In this document: piece after piece, positions 24,094-37,262 of the stretch
Layout of the letters: the number at the start of each line of letters is the position of its first letter
Position numbering within the stretch: the stretch's first letter is position 1
Assembly (NCBI GenBank): GCA_945643635.1
Contig: CALZFC010000009.1
Location: forward strand, 6,324,501-6,388,500
From: Allodiplogaster sudhausi
Taxonomy: Eukaryota; Nematoda; Chromadorea; Rhabditida; Diplogasteridae
DNA: 64,000 nt
Direction of reading: 5' to 3'
The notes under the pieces: generated by a model
Seen by the model: only the letters and a program-made list of their open reading frames with translations
Database searches by the model: none
What the model was told of the DNA's origin: nothing
Program-made: the position numbers and the translations under genes

Positions 24094-25480
24094 TAGATAT
24101 CTGCCACGCTGGACTCCCTCGTTCTCTCGGCGCGATTGATCTTTGTCACCGGTGGACAACTCGGCACTGTCGAGTTGAAGAAGCCTTCTGGCGAGCAGTA
24201 CCATCGATTTCCACCAATCACAGTAGCGAGAGAGTTAGCAAGAAAGAGAGACAGACAAGGAATAACATGGAGAAAAATAATGATGAGAGATAATGAGAGT
24301 AGAGAACAGATGAGAGAAGGCAAGGCTAGCATAGAAAGTGGAAAGTATGCACCTAACAATTAGTGCCAGGCCAAATCTAATACCCGAGTTATGATAACAT
24401 CGCTACACTTTAATTTTAATCACCATGCGACCAAATCACCATATCATCTACATATGGTGATGATATTATGACCCTTGTGATATCAAATCACAAGATTACT
24501 ACAAGAGACATCATGGTTGGCTATCCATTTGCGCATTGCCATTATCGGTAATGAAATCTGGTTAGGTTATACGCACATGTGATAAATTTTTTTTTTAAAA
24601 ATATTCCCCTTCTGTCAGTATCATCGATTAAACCGTCTCCAAGTCTCTTCGTCTCTTCGGGTGAAGTGCTCAAGTAAGGAAGAGTTCACAGCGTGGAGCC
24701 AAGTTAATAATTCGAAGCTTCTCGACATGTTAGGAAAGAGACAGAGAGAAAATGAGAGAGAGAGAGAGTGAGCCAGAGAGATGAGGTAAAGAAAGAAGGA
24801 AAATATTATGAGACATAAGAACCTCCAAGATAGCGGAAAAGAGTGAGAAGAAAGAGAGAGAGAGAGAGAGAGAGATACATAGAGACAGAGAGAGAGCTAA
24901 GGAAAAAGAGAAGAGGCTGAAAAATCTGTCGGGGGTCAGGAGGCAGTGCGGCAGCATCCGCGAGGAGCAGTACAGGGTGGACGTGGATAACCTAATCAGA
25001 GACGCCCCTTGCGCGCACGCTCCCCTCTCTCCCTCTCTCTCTCTCCCTCTCTCTCTCCCTTTCTCTCCCTTTCTCTCTCTCTCTCTCCTGCGACTTACTC
25101 AGGCAGTCTCTCAACTCAACCACATCCCTCACATGCCCCAAGGCATTCACGCACAACTTGTTCCCCTTTCCGGCCCCGGCCTTCTCCTTTCCCCTGGGGT
25201 GGCACATCAGCCTGCGATTCACACGAAACCGGAGTACCGTACGAGTACAAGGATTTAGATGCCGGAAGTAATTTTTGAGAACATCGATAGCGAAAGTTAT
25301 CGCTTTTAATATGCAATCGGTGGCCTCGTCTTCGCATATTAAATTCCGCTTTACCAGCTGCGGTGTTCGCAATCAGATTTGAACCGCATATTTACTAATT
25401 TTTCGTGCAATGCGACGTTTGGAGTGAATAATCTGCCGCCCTGACGTTCAGCCATCCTTTTTACGGCGACTAATCTCTCT
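24094..25480 (-). other. Possible sushi-like exons (unproven)
   Basis: On the minus strand three short open stretches have cysteine-aromatic patterns of the sushi/CCP type: NRWYCSPEGFFNSTVPSCPP (about 24200-24140, its frame ending at a stop at 24094), STSTLYCSSRMLPHC (about 24985-24940) and FRYRCSQKL with TPVSCES (about 25300-25210). I could not join them with matching splice phases or find a start, so no gene model is offered. They may be chance. Confidence 0.2.
25020..25088. repeat. (CT)n microsatellite
   Basis: CT-rich tract with CCCT interruptions, in the intergenic region upstream of the channel gene. Confidence 0.85.
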
Positions 25481-25492
25481 ATATGCTTACCC

Positions 25493-25524
<32 letters not shown>

Positions 25525-25662
25525 TTCGTTGCGTCTGCCTCGAATGAACATCTTGCGATAAAGTAAGCATATTTGCACGCCAAAGCGGGCGGAGAGTGGA
25601 GAAGACACGATTCTGAGGGTGGTGCGCGAAGGCCACCAAGCAACTGCTGGTGCGCAACGAGC

Positions 25663-25704
<42 letters not shown>

Positions 25705-26716
25705 CTCTCTCTCACACACACACTCGTTCTTCTTCCCTCGCTTAATTTTCTCTAGCTCTTTCTCTGCCTCCATTTCTCCCTCTCACTCCTTCTCTCTCCT
25801 TCTTGCCTCTTTTTAGACGGAGAGAGATAAAGAGTGTCTGAAGAAGAGTGGGCACTGCTTGCTGTGCTATATTGCTTCTCCCTTGGCATCTCTCCTCCTC
25901 TCCGGCTGCTTTTGCATCCCTCTCCACGGCAAATGCCGAGTGCGGGACCACGCTTCTCCTCCTCCCTCCGCCCAAAATCGCCGACGTCCCCCCCCCCCGC
26001 CTCTTCATTCTTTACGACTTTAAAGATCAATGTCTTCGTATTGTCCAGGGAGAAGCAGAGAAGAAAACAGCTTGAAAAGTGCGAACGCTATTTTCATTGT
26101 TTTCTGTTACGTCACTACTTTATGCAAACTAACCAGTCCATCAATCTTTTCATCGCGATTTTGTTATTTCTGTCGTATACTAAGAAGACGTTCTAGTTTA
26201 GTGTCTTTTAATATGCATGCATAACAGCTATTTCCTTTGAAAGTTTTCCCCTTTTTTAACTGTAAAACGAGAGTTGATTGGGAGTTATGTGACCGGATGT
26301 TTGGAACTTCTTGAAGAATCCGAGGAATTGAGAGAGGTAAGAGAAGAAGCCGACGAAGGAGGAGGGGGAGCGAGAGCCAGCACGCCGGAAGCCCATTGCC
26401 GTGCTGCGCAGATTGAAGAAGAAAGAGAGGTGCTGCCTCGAGGCGGGCCGGCCTTCCGCGTCAGAAGGGGGGAAACGAGGAGAAGAAAGAGGAGAAGAAG
26501 AAAGAAGGCAGGAGAAGCAGGCGTCAGCCATGAAATGATCAGAATGCGCCGCTGCAGCGGTTTCTTTCTTTTTTTCTATTCTAATTTCTAATTGAACATT
26601 TTGCATATTATGTTTTTTTTGTTATTCAGGCAAAATTTGGAAATATGGAAATATATATTTTGTTCGCTCTAATAAATATAGATTTAAAAAAGAAAGTAAT
26701 ATAAATTACAGGGAGC

Positions 26717-29700
26717 ATGCAAAGGTCGCTGTTGACTCTCCTCACAATGTACCTGGCGGAGAGATGCGCCAGCCACTACATCTCCGGCTCCGACAGCTAC
26801 CCGATGACCCGGACGCGATGCGCCAACGACACCGAGATCATCGACCACATCCTCTTCGAGACCACCATGGTAGACGCCTTGAGTGCATGCCTTCTCCACC
26901 AGCCACTCCCGAGCACTCTCCTGTAATCTAGTCGCTTGAGGTGTACAACAAGCACCGCCTGCCAGCGACGCCCGTCCACGTGCGCATCGAAGTCTGGGTC
27001 CAGGAGGTCACTTCGGTTTCCGAACTCACGCAAGACTTTGAGATTGGTTAGGAGAGTCTAGCACTTTTACCTCCTTCGCATGCAATAATGGCGGCTCTGT
27101 TCCTTGTTCGTGCTCCCCGACACCGCCTGCAATTAAGGCTCTCAAAAATGTCGCCTTGCACGCGTCTCTCGTTGAAAACAACAGTGGGGAGGGGGGTGTG
27201 CAGAGAGGAGGAGTTTGCGCATGCGCAAAAGATGACACTCTGCTCGGAAAAAGACGAAGAAGAAGCTGCATCCATCTTTTCTCACTGCTTTCCAACTCCT
27301 CCACCATGTCCTGCCTCGGCTTTTCACCTCATGCTAATCATTACCCTATAGAACCGCATTCACAATTGCCGCGCTAGTTCAAATGCTTAGGCGAACAATT
27401 CAGCGTGGCATACCCCCCCCCCCCTCCCTTCCATAAAACCGAAGCCTCTTCCTCTTCTTCGGTTTCTCCGAATCTTAGAGCAAACCCAGATATCGTATTT
27501 CGCATCGGCCGAAATGTCACAGCAGAAGCAGCAGAAATTTGCCCGCGAAGTCCACGACAAATCCCACGAGAATTATCGAGATAGAATTATTGATTCACCT
27601 TTGAGAGACAACAGAAACGATTTACTCGGCACGAAAGAAGTCGGCGTTCGTTTGATGTCTGGGACAAAAGAATTTGAAACTTCTTTTTTTTGTCTTTGAC
27701 CAAAACGTTGAATGGCATCGTATGCATAATGGAACAAGCTTGTCTTGCGGCTGAATTAGCAATGTGGAAAAGCTCTCATTCTTGTTGGATGGTATGGGGA
27801 AAAAGATCACATACAATTTGTTATTTAAAGAAACGAGATTATGTTTGTCCAGTATACTGCAATAGCCTTGATTAAAATGAATTCCACTTGTTTGTAGATG
27901 TCTACGTGAACGAGTACTGGACGGATCCGGGCCTCGCGTACTGGGAGCTGAATCCGTGCCAGGCCAACATCTCCTTCGACTCGACGATGCTCCAGAACAT
28001 CTGGACACCGAACACTTGCTTCATCAACTCGAAGAAGGCTGTCATTCATAGCTCGCCATTCCGCAACGTCTTCTTGATGATCTTTCCGAACGGTCGGTGC
28101 AGAACTTTTCTTTCATTTTCTCCACCCATCTCTCTTATAGAATTCACGAGCAAAGTACACCGGAATGTGCCTTTTTCATGCCCCCTCGTCATTCAATAGC
28201 TCTTTCTCTTGTTCGCTTACCTTTAGACGACGGGCGGGACTTTCATGAAAGGTGTAAGGTAAATGGAATGTAGCTCCGTGAGAGGACCCTCAAACTTTCC
28301 AACAAAAGAGAACGACACTATCGATTTTTTAAATAAGAAAAAAGGTGATGGTTATCTCTTTGTCAGGTTCAATTTGGTCGAACTGGCGAATAAAGAGCAC
28401 CGGGCCGTGCACGATGGATCTCAGCAAGTTTCCCATGGACTCCATCGAATGCATGCTTACGCTGGAGTCTTTCAACTATAACAGACACGAAGTAAAAAAG
28501 AGAAGAAGAGGAATATTTATTATCTTGGATTTTTTATCAGTACAAAGACGTTAGACTTTTCCAGGTCAATATGGTCTGGAACGAAGTTCCCATTATTCAG
28601 TTTAAAGATATCGAATTGCCCGACTTTTCCATGGTAAACTATTCCATATCGACGAATGAAACGGTAAGCGAATCATCATTTGAGCACAATACTCATTACT
28701 TGGCAAATCTTTATATCGCTTGGAGATTACAATCTACCTAGACATTTGTAGTGGTATGCCGCCGGATACTGGGACGAATTGACTGTTACATTCTTCTTTC
28801 GACGCCGCTACGGGTGGTACTTGTTGCAAGGTACTCATAGATGCCTTACTATTTTTCTTTGTTGTTCAATCTCCTTGCGAACTTTGTTAAACGCAGAACA
28901 CCAACATATGTACGAAACGAGTGTGGTACATAAGGGAATAATTTGTAAAATCATTTGAGTAATTGCTATAAAATATATACATAAAATATAATATATACAG
29001 TTTAAACTGCTTATTCAAAGGCTTCATCCCTACATACATGACGATCTTCATTTCGTGGATCCCCTTCTACCTCGGCCCGCGAGCCATCCCTGCACGAACC
29101 ATGATAGGCGTGAACGCGCTGCTGGCCATGACCTTCCAGTTCGGCAACATCATGCGCAATCTGCCGAGGGTCTCGTACGTCAAGGCAATCGACGTCTGGA
29201 TGCTGAGGTCTCTCTTTCTTTCTCTCGAAGATCTTTCTCAATGTCTATTTTAATGAACAAATAATTTAAGTACATAAAAAGAAACTTTCCTTTCCTTGCC
29301 AGCGGAATTTCGTTTGTATTCGCATCCCTGGTCGAGTTGGCTATCATTGGCTACGTGACACGGGACGAGGGCCGGCCGTCCCTCTCGGCAGCCTCTGGCC
29401 GCAAGTGGCGACTCAGCAAGGCTATTTCACTTTCTTTCAAGCTCAACTCTTTCACATATGCGTGTACACATATGTTCAAGAACCAAACTTTTACTCTTTC
29501 TTTCTTTTCAGTCTTCAACAACTCTTCTAGTCAACAAGTCTACAACTCTTTCTTTTCAGTCTTCAACAAATAGTACGGATAAGATAATCAATAGAAAGAA
29601 TCATAACATCAACTGTTGCGAGAGAATCGACTTTTATGCGAGGCTACTCTTTCCAGGTAACATATATATTTTCCTCCGTGGTACTTGAGAGAGACTCTGT

Positions 29701-29794
29701 CAAATCCGGTATTGTTCCAGCGGTCTACACAATATACAACTTGATCTACTGGCTGGTCTACATGAAGAGTGCGCTCGAGCAGGCGCAGATGTAA
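26717..29794 (+). CDS. Cys-loop ligand-gated anion channel subunit
   Basis: Ten exons in consistent phase: 26717-26869, 26941-27046, 27898-28092, 28367-28491, 28565-28663, 28752-28830, 29021-29207, 29303-29420, 29560-29656, 29721-29794; 410 residues. A short hydrophobic N-terminus could be a signal peptide. The extracellular domain has [17 protein letters not shown] and [13 protein letters not shown]. The Cys-loop [15 protein letters not shown] has the diagnostic 13-residue spacing. [10 protein letters not shown] precedes M1, and PAR (in [16 protein letters not shown]) at the start of M2 indicates chloride selectivity. M3 is [13 protein letters not shown] and M4 [15 protein letters not shown]. 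The M2-M3 segment ([20 protein letters not shown]) reminds me of the nematode acetylcholine-gated chloride/LGC group rather than GluCl or UNC-49, but the ligand cannot be read from sequence. The intron after 29420 starts with GC; the next acceptor is duplicated. Confidence 0.9.
27047..27897 (+). other. Channel intron 2; no gene seen
   Basis: An 851-bp intron, the longest of the channel gene, with a run of 12 C at 27413-27424. Frames crossing it on either strand show no family features. Confidence 0.6.
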
Positions 29795-30293
29795 TGGAAC
29801 ATGTTGCTTTCTTCTTCTTATTCATTTCATCCTCTCCCTCCACTGACATATCGTCCGACTTTCTGACATATTAACGAGATGTTCTCACTATCGTGATCTT
29901 GCATGAACAAAAATGTTTTGTTTTTTTTATATTATATATGTTTTTTTTTTTTTGTTGCTTTTCCTTCTCTCCGTTATTAAGGACTTTTTTTTTACGAAGT
30001 GTGAACAGAAAGGTTGAACACTGGCTTCTGCTGCAGTCAAGCATATCGTATGCCCTATACTGATTCTATTAAATCAGGCTCGTCATGTAATAAGCACGTT
30101 TCCTTTGAAAAAAGGATGGGAGACAACCTTCACAATCAGAATATATGGAATTAGACAGACGCCGCCGAGTGGCCTTCAGAACAATACTGATGATTATCTC
30201 ATGTTGCAATTTATTTGTTCCATGACGCGTATCGTACAATGTCAAGTGATTGAGAGAAGTAAATGTATCTCTTGGTATAGATAACGTGTTCGC

Positions 30294-30299
30294 AATAAA
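30294..30299 (+). terminator. Candidate poly(A) signal of channel gene
   Basis: AATAAA about 500 nt after the channel stop codon, the first perfect hexamer I see there. It is assigned by position only. Confidence 0.4.
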
Positions 30300-30647
30300 G
30301 CTTCTAAGCAAGTCAGCAACTTTTACCAATGAGAATATTTTTGTACCTAATGTGATCACAGATCCAAGAGAATTTGCGTGGACCCATAAACTTTCTTAAG
30401 GTTGACAAAACGCTCGTAAAATGGGTTATCAAATAAAAAAAAGTCCGCCCGTCACAACTCCAAAACCCACAGGATATTCAAATATTTGTGCGTAAAGTAC
30501 AGTCGGAACGAAATATTGTCATGTGTGGCATAACATTCACATGGATGTTGCTAACGATTCTTTCGATGGATGTCTTTGGGTGTTAGCTTTTTAACCTATA
30601 ATCTCCGGTTTTTTGGCAGCCGAAAGCGTCGAACGCATTTCCGTGCG

Positions 30648-32055
30648 ATGGGCCCCTCGGTTTCCGCTATGAAATCCCACGTCGAGTCACGCGAGCGGCA
30701 GAAGGGACGCGCTTCTTCCAATGCAAACGCGGAATGGGACGCGTTCACTCGTAGCGTCCGTGACCTCAACAACAGGTAGGTCAATCTCTTTACTTGAAGG
30801 TATTTCCTGAAAATAGCAACTTGAGACATTTCTGTCCTTTCTTATGTGAACTGTGCTTCTTCCTTTCCTCAATGACTTACCGTAATCTTTTCATGTGTCG
30901 CAACTACCGTACCGAGAAGAATGAGTACTTCTGCTTCGCGCTTAAGAAGGGCAGCATCGTGCCCGAGCGTTGGAAGGAGACGGCGCAGATCTGCTGCTTA
31001 TATGTTAGATGGCTCTTTCTTCGTCTCCCTCTTTTCCTACTGTTCCCTCTTTCAAAAGTGACATCTAAACCGATGGAAAGTTCTTCTAAGGTGCAAGGCG
31101 ATTCACTCGAGAACAATGACGATAAGAACTCGGTGATGGTGTCGAATTCGCAAGCGTATCGCCTTGTGAAGACCCTGACTTATCGCGACTTCTGCAACGT
31201 CTGCCATACGTTCAGCGCGGCGCCAGTCAGAGTAAATTACTTTTTATTTTTATTTTAGAACATTCTTCAAGAATCTTTTTTTCTTTCCGACTCGTAGGAT
31301 TCCTAAGATCCATATTATTTCTATGTGTTTCTAATGTTTTGTAGTGATGATATCGAGGTTCGCTCCTTCAGGAGCATCCAATGCTGCCGCACAACCCTGC
31401 CGCAGCTGCTCAGCTAATGCCTGACGGCGTCGCTCCTTCTTCAGCCTCCGCCGCCGCTGCGCTCTTCAATGCATCGTATGCTTCTCCTCGTCTTCCAGTT
31501 TCATTATCCGCGTCAATACGTTCTCCTTGACAAACATTGACTGAAAAGAACAACAATACCATGTCTTTGAAAAGTTGTATTAGTTTAAATATCCGCATCG
31601 ATTCGTTGTAAATAGCAGCTTGAAATGAAGACCTTATCCAGGATGACGGAAGAGGGCAAGTGCTGCGTGTGCTTCGACCGGCCGACCGATCTTCTGCTGC
31701 CCTGTCTGCACTCCTTCTGCACCGTCTGCGTCGTCCAGTGGAAGGAGTATCGCCCGACGTTAGAACTTCTTCCTCTCCTCTTCGAATTTTAGGCAGATCT
31801 TACTGACTCAAATTACATGGGAAAACTTGAAATGACATGAAAGCCGTTACCGCCAACAACCCCCCCCCCCTCTCCAGATTCATGTGTCCAGTGTGCAAGG
31901 CCGTAGTTCATCGCCCGTTTCTCGACAGCTGGGAGGTGGCCGAAGTGCCCGACGACGACGAGATCCTCGACTACTTCAGGCGACTCGCGCCTCTACCGCC
32001 GGATGAGGAGGATGAAGCCGGATCAGTTGCTTCGGCAAGCACGACTGCAAGCTAG
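30648..32055 (+). CDS. RING finger protein, RNF141-like
   Basis: Exons: 30648-30775, about 30917-31003, 31091-31231, 31372-31497, 31616-31758, 31878-32055. The C-terminal part has a C3HC4 RING: CCVCFDRPTDLLLPCLHSFC, then TVC and, in the next exon, MCPVC. After the RING, DSWEVAEVPDDDEILDYF matches the conserved tail of RNF141 (human 'ESWVVSDAPTEDDMANYI', from memory). The N-terminus starts MGPSVS, comparable to the MGxxxS start of RNF141, and WDAFTRSVRDLNNR fits its first conserved segment. Such proteins are predicted E3 ubiquitin ligases. Exon 1 ends in phase 2, but I find no exon 2 acceptor that keeps phase (AG at 30915-30916 or 30918-30919 gives phase 0), so that junction is uncertain or a small exon is missed. 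An upstream in-frame ATG exists at 30570. Confidence 0.75.
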
Positions 32056-35000
32056 CCGGGAGAAACAATCACGGTTTCGGCTGACTCTGCCGCTTTTATC
32101 CTGTCTTCCTGTCTTTATTTTCTTTGTGTTGTTACTGTCAGATCACTCTAGTATCTAAAACGACATCCTTTGCGTCGACTGCCTCATGATAACCATTTGT
32201 GCTTGATCGGAGAACATGTTTGACTCGTTGGTTATCCCTAATTTGCATACAAATATGTAAATATTCATGTACATTCATATGCATTTGCACATGCATTATC
32301 TTGTACGGGCTTGCTTTCTTGTATTATGCGGTCTTTTCCTTTCTACGTCAGAAGAATTGCCATCTAGATTCCTTGAACTGCCTATTGGTTAGATAATTAT
32401 ATATTTTGTTCGCGTGAAGGTACTCATTTTTCCCGGTAGCTGACTATTCAATGTCAATAGTTATTGTTTTTGTCTTCCATGGAATTAATGGCGTGAGAAT
32501 AACGTTGTTTTTTGCACGTCCTCCATTCTTCTGTTTTTTTAAAAATAGTTTGTCAGCCGAAAAGTGATTCAAGAGTACTTTGGAGCAGTTCGAGGATTGT
32601 TTCCTAACATGTTTGTGGATTCAACACGTCACATTCGTTAGAGAACTTTTTTTTCGTCTGAGACGCCTATTGTTTATGTGTTCCTTTGGTACTTGGTGCT
32701 GACAATGAGTGATTGTGAAGAATGATGCAGATACATATGTATGTACATACACTTGTGGATGGCAGTCATCGTAAGCAGATAATCATGGCTGGAGAGGGCA
32801 ATGCAAGCGGGCAAGCTGGTGACAGGGAGTTTATGCGTGCACAGAGAGTAGCACGAAACCGTGATTTGTTTCTGATAAGCTGCAATACGTTTGAACGAAC
32901 AATTGTTTATACCGTATCCTAACAGCTTGTTATTTTAGCAACATACAGACAAATAATTCCGTTTAATAGTAGACAATGAGCCACGAATATACTAGTCTAA
33001 ACGCGCCGTGACTTATATTTTCGTGAATCGGGCTAGGAGAATTAGCATATTATAAACAATTCTGAAAATGCATGTGGCGACCTGGCGTTCAGATAACGAA
33101 AAGTTGTTGACTCTCTTTATCTTTCTCTCTCTCTTCCTTTTGGAAATTCGATGCCGAGTAGGCAATCGTTACGGCGTGTGCTCAATAACTGAAATATACT
33201 ACCCACCTTCTTTCTTTTTTAGAGATGACAGTTGTTTTCACCATAGCATCTCATGCTTGTAGGCTTGCTTGAGCATACCGAGAGTTCTCGAGCATCTTCA
33301 ACACATTGAGTATAGCAGCGCCAAAGGTTGTGCATTCCTTAATTTGATTAGTTTTCTTGCTGTCTTAGATTCAGTGTAGAACTTTCATACACTGAATCTT
33401 GGGCCAAAAGAAGGAAGAGAATACCTTGTGTGAAAAACGCGAGGCTATAATTGCCGTAATGGTCACATTAGCAACGCGTATTTCGGACTCGAATGCCCGT
33501 TCTGTCGAGTTGTGATGTCCTCAAATGGTCGAGATCGAGCCAACTTCGCCATGAGCCAACTCGTCCCGTCACTCCTCAACGAACTAGAAACGGCCGCTTT
33601 GAACAAGAGAAGAGAAACAAAAACTCGAGCCCCACTCGATATGACATTTCTCTGCGAACAACAACAGGAACTGCCGGACTGCCTATTATTCCTCACCACT
33701 TTCCCGCCGGTTGGCCCAAAGTCAATCCCGTTCATTGACCCAAACGACTTGTCGTTGCGATGAAGGAAGCGAAGGCCAGACAAGGATAGTCAAAAGCTTA
33801 TGCATATGTATGTACATACATACATACACACCGCTTACAATTAGCATTATACCATTGCCATCTTTCGGCTGTAACCTTTTGCTGTAGAATGAGCTCTGTT
33901 CTCTGGTATTTTCCGAGTATCAAAATTTGTAACGAATCACTAATTATAATGTTTTTGTATTTGTGTGTTCATCTACTTCATTGGCCCTGCTCATTTGTGT
34001 CCAACCGCTATTGAGATTAGAATAGATGAAATGGTGCCGTATTCCTGTTAGAACAATTTTACTGTCGTAAAATAATATAGATTCACCTCAGTCTATGCTT
34101 CAGTAATTTTCCGCCGCTTGAGCGATATGTAGTTGGTATAGTTGAGGAACGGTTGTTTTCCGCCGGTTCCTCTTAGAAGAATAGTTTTCGTGCTCGCTCA
34201 CCACCTCTCATTTTCTTATGTTCAGCTGTTTCTTTCACGACCCATTTTCTCTTTCACTTTCTCTCTCTCACTCTCACTCTCTCGCTATCTCGCGAAAATT
34301 AGACCTATGCAGGAAACAGCCTCCTAGATCGCTAGATTCTCACTTGGGAGAGAAAGAGAGAAGCTTCTCCGTCCTACTTCTCGACGATAACCGATTCATT
34401 TCGTCGTTTTCAGTAGTGCGTTTCCCTCCTTGACATTGCGAGGCTGATGAATAAACCAGCTCGGCTGCAACAAGCCCGTGTCTGCCTTCTTATCCTCGTT
34501 CAGCTTCCGTCAATCGCCATTTCGCAATCTGATGTCGACCTCTCTCTATCTTTTCTCTCTCTCTCTCTCTCTCTCTGTCCCTCTCTCGCTCTTTCTATCT
34601 CTTTTTCTATTTCTTTCGCTTTCTTTCTTTCTCTCGCTTTCTCAGTCGTGCGTACGCATCCTCCGGAACCACTTTGGAGCGGCAACAATGGCGGACCGAC
34701 CGGGAATCAATGGACGATGATCGCTGCTTCATTAACATCAATCACTTACTATTTCTGGCAGTTCCGGAGTATTCAAAAAAGGGAGCGGGAACATATTCCT
34801 ATGTTATACAGATTTGGGGAAATAAAAATGAATAAAACACGGAAAACGCCCCAAATGGATGCAAATGAATGTAGTAAATAAACTGGAGTCATAGCATGGG
34901 GGCAGCTGAGGAAGGATGAGGAAGGACATGGATCATGACAACGTTGTTTGTGTCGGTATGATGTGCGTAGGAACACATTACTAAAAGGAATTGATATGCT

Positions 35001-35303
35001 GACCAGAGAGCGATTGCCGTCATCGAGGAAGTATTTCTTTTTTCTTTCCTTTCCTGTGCACCTAATTGTGAGTGGGTGCAAGTCAATGCTTGCTATTATT
35101 GTTTGCAAATCTGTTGATTGTCGGAAATGATGGCAATGATTAGAGGAGATCTGTTGACGGGCAATGACTCCGCCTACGTTCAGAAGGCGTCGTTGTGCGC
35201 GTCTCCGGGAGGGACATATGTATGTACGCACGTACATTGAAGCGGAGAAGGGGCAATCCCCTACAATTCTTTCTGTCTCTTTCTCTTTCTTTCTCTCTCT
35301 CTG

Positions 35304-35334
<31 letters not shown>

Positions 35335-36167
35335 TGCTCTCCATCCTCATCAGCGCCTCTCCTTACTTGCTTCCTGCATTTTATTCCCACACACTTCCGT
35401 CGAGTCCACCGGCTGTGAACAGGCCCGTCCATATATATGTGTGTGCATGCAATGTAATGCCCCAATTCGCATTCCGCACTTTCTTCTTCTTCTCCGATGA
35501 GCTCAGGTGTACATTTTGTGTCCACCGAATCCGCCTTCCTGCCCCAGAAGCACAATAAGAATTTCTCTTCAGTTTCCAATGACTTGCGCATTCATTCCTA
35601 ATCTCATGATCAAACTACTTTCTATTCATGGAACTTGAACGCATTAAATTCCGCAATTTGCCGTCATAAATGTTTTAAATTCGTTTTCCTTGCTCCATTT
35701 GTTGTCTACACTGCTCGTAAAAAGGCACTCCTTTACGCGGACGCCACTCTGTAGCTTCTCCTCGTCGGCTTCCTTCCTCACCAGCCGGCCAACTGGCGTC
35801 AGGGTTTGAGGATTCAATGGAAAGGAAAGAGGACTCGGTTGTGAAAGGCCTCAGAGAGAGAGGGAGAGAGAAGAGAGCTGATGGTGAGGAGAAAGAGAGA
35901 GTGAGAAAGTGACAATGGCGTGGCCGAATTGCCGGCCAAGTTGCCGTCCTTCCGGCCGCTTCATTGACGGCTGTTTCACGGCCCCGTCATGACTGGCGGC
36001 GGGCCGGGTGTGGGCCGGAAGGGGGTCGGCGAGGGCCGCAAGATCATTGGCACGGCTCCTATTCTAATTCTCCCTCTCCCTCCTTCTCCCTGCAAAAAAC
36101 AAGAATGATGTGGCCCGAACCCGGGCGGGATCCAAAAAAGACGTTTGAAGCGGCGGTCGGTCCCGAG
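32056..36167. other. Intergenic, no gene seen
   Basis: About 4.1 kb after the RING gene, AT-rich at first, then with CT tracts near 34555-34575, 34600-34640 and 35270-35335. Short open frames at 33493-33783 and 34447-34540 are not supported by splice context or family features. The end, from about 35930, becomes GC-rich as it approaches the neuropeptide promoter. Confidence 0.55.
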
Positions 36168-36175
36168 TATAAAAG
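36168..36175 (+). promoter_or_regulatory. TATA box of the neuropeptide gene
   Basis: TATAAAAG in a GC-rich setting, followed about 30 nt later by a pyrimidine-rich segment suited to transcription start. Downstream at 36296 is a strong donor (GTAAGT) that would end a non-coding first exon of roughly 100 nt. It would splice to the acceptor CCACAG at 37202-37207, 55 nt before the start codon. Confidence 0.6.
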
Positions 36176-37262
36176 TTCCTGACGCCCTCTTTCTCAATCC
36201 GCTTCAATCTCTCTATCTCACTTTCTTCCGCTCCTTTTCCCTTTTTCCTCCATTGCTGGAAAAGAACACTGCGAGTGAGAAAGACACCCCAAGCAGTAAG
36301 TAGACGACAACCCGCCCGACCTGCTTCAAAAATTCATTATTGGCTGATGTCTGGAAACTCTGTGCGACGAACTCGTTAAAGGTCAAAACACGCGCGTTCC
36401 GTGATCTTTTTGATCTTTCGTTTAATTAAATCTGTTCTTCTCACTTCTCTTATCATTTCCAATATCTAGTATTCATGCCAACGCAGTGTTATAGTATTCG
36501 ATGCTATTTATACCAAAATAGTGGCGCTGACTATGTTGAGATTGAATTAGCTGCGCATCTGTTGGTCAATGCGTAGAGATGCTTATGCATTCTGAGGGAA
36601 CGAAAACAGGATTGCACTTCCGGTGGCATCATTCCCCCTCCCCATCTGACCCAGGAATAGTCTTTTAGTCATTCCAACCCCGTGGATGCTGAATCAAGAG
36701 GCCGTTGCCGTCTAGTTGATAACGAGCGAACGTCAGAGTTCCATGCCATAGCCACTTCTCCATTCTGACACGCCTCTCTGATGGATTCTTACGGGTGGAT
36801 AAGTGATGGAGAAAGGACGGAAGGGGGCGGAGTGAGATAGAAAGAGGGTGGTTGAGAACAGCCCGTCTTGGGCGGGACTTCCTTCTCACCCTCCTCCTCC
36901 TCTAAGAATACAACAGACCCCATCACAGAACCCCTTCTGATCATCAATTGAAGATCTTTCTACCTCATTCATTCCTTCCCTAAATTGCGCACAATTTCTT
37001 GGGCGTTTCACGCAGGCCGTTGCTTAAGTTTTTTGAAATATTTAAGTATTTACAAGTTGCAATCTGAATTATTCTAAAGCAACGAATCTATAGTACTGCT
37101 GTATAATGGCGATTGGAATCATTTCGTGAAATATCTCGAAAATCACTTTTTGCCGCCGTCGTAAGCCAGTATAAATAAAGATAAGGTATTGAAGTATCTC
37201 GCCACAGGTACCCAACGGCATCGTCCGTGTTAAAGAGGAAGAAGAAGAGGAAAGTAAGAGTG

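Noticed and set aside
33493..33783. Plus-strand frames of about 80 codons downstream of the RING gene
   Set aside because: No recognisable domain or splice context, and overlapping frames are open on both strands.
34447..34540. Signal-peptide-like start (MNKPARLQQARVCLLILVQL)
   Set aside because: The frame runs directly into a CT repeat and I found no downstream exon that would continue it.
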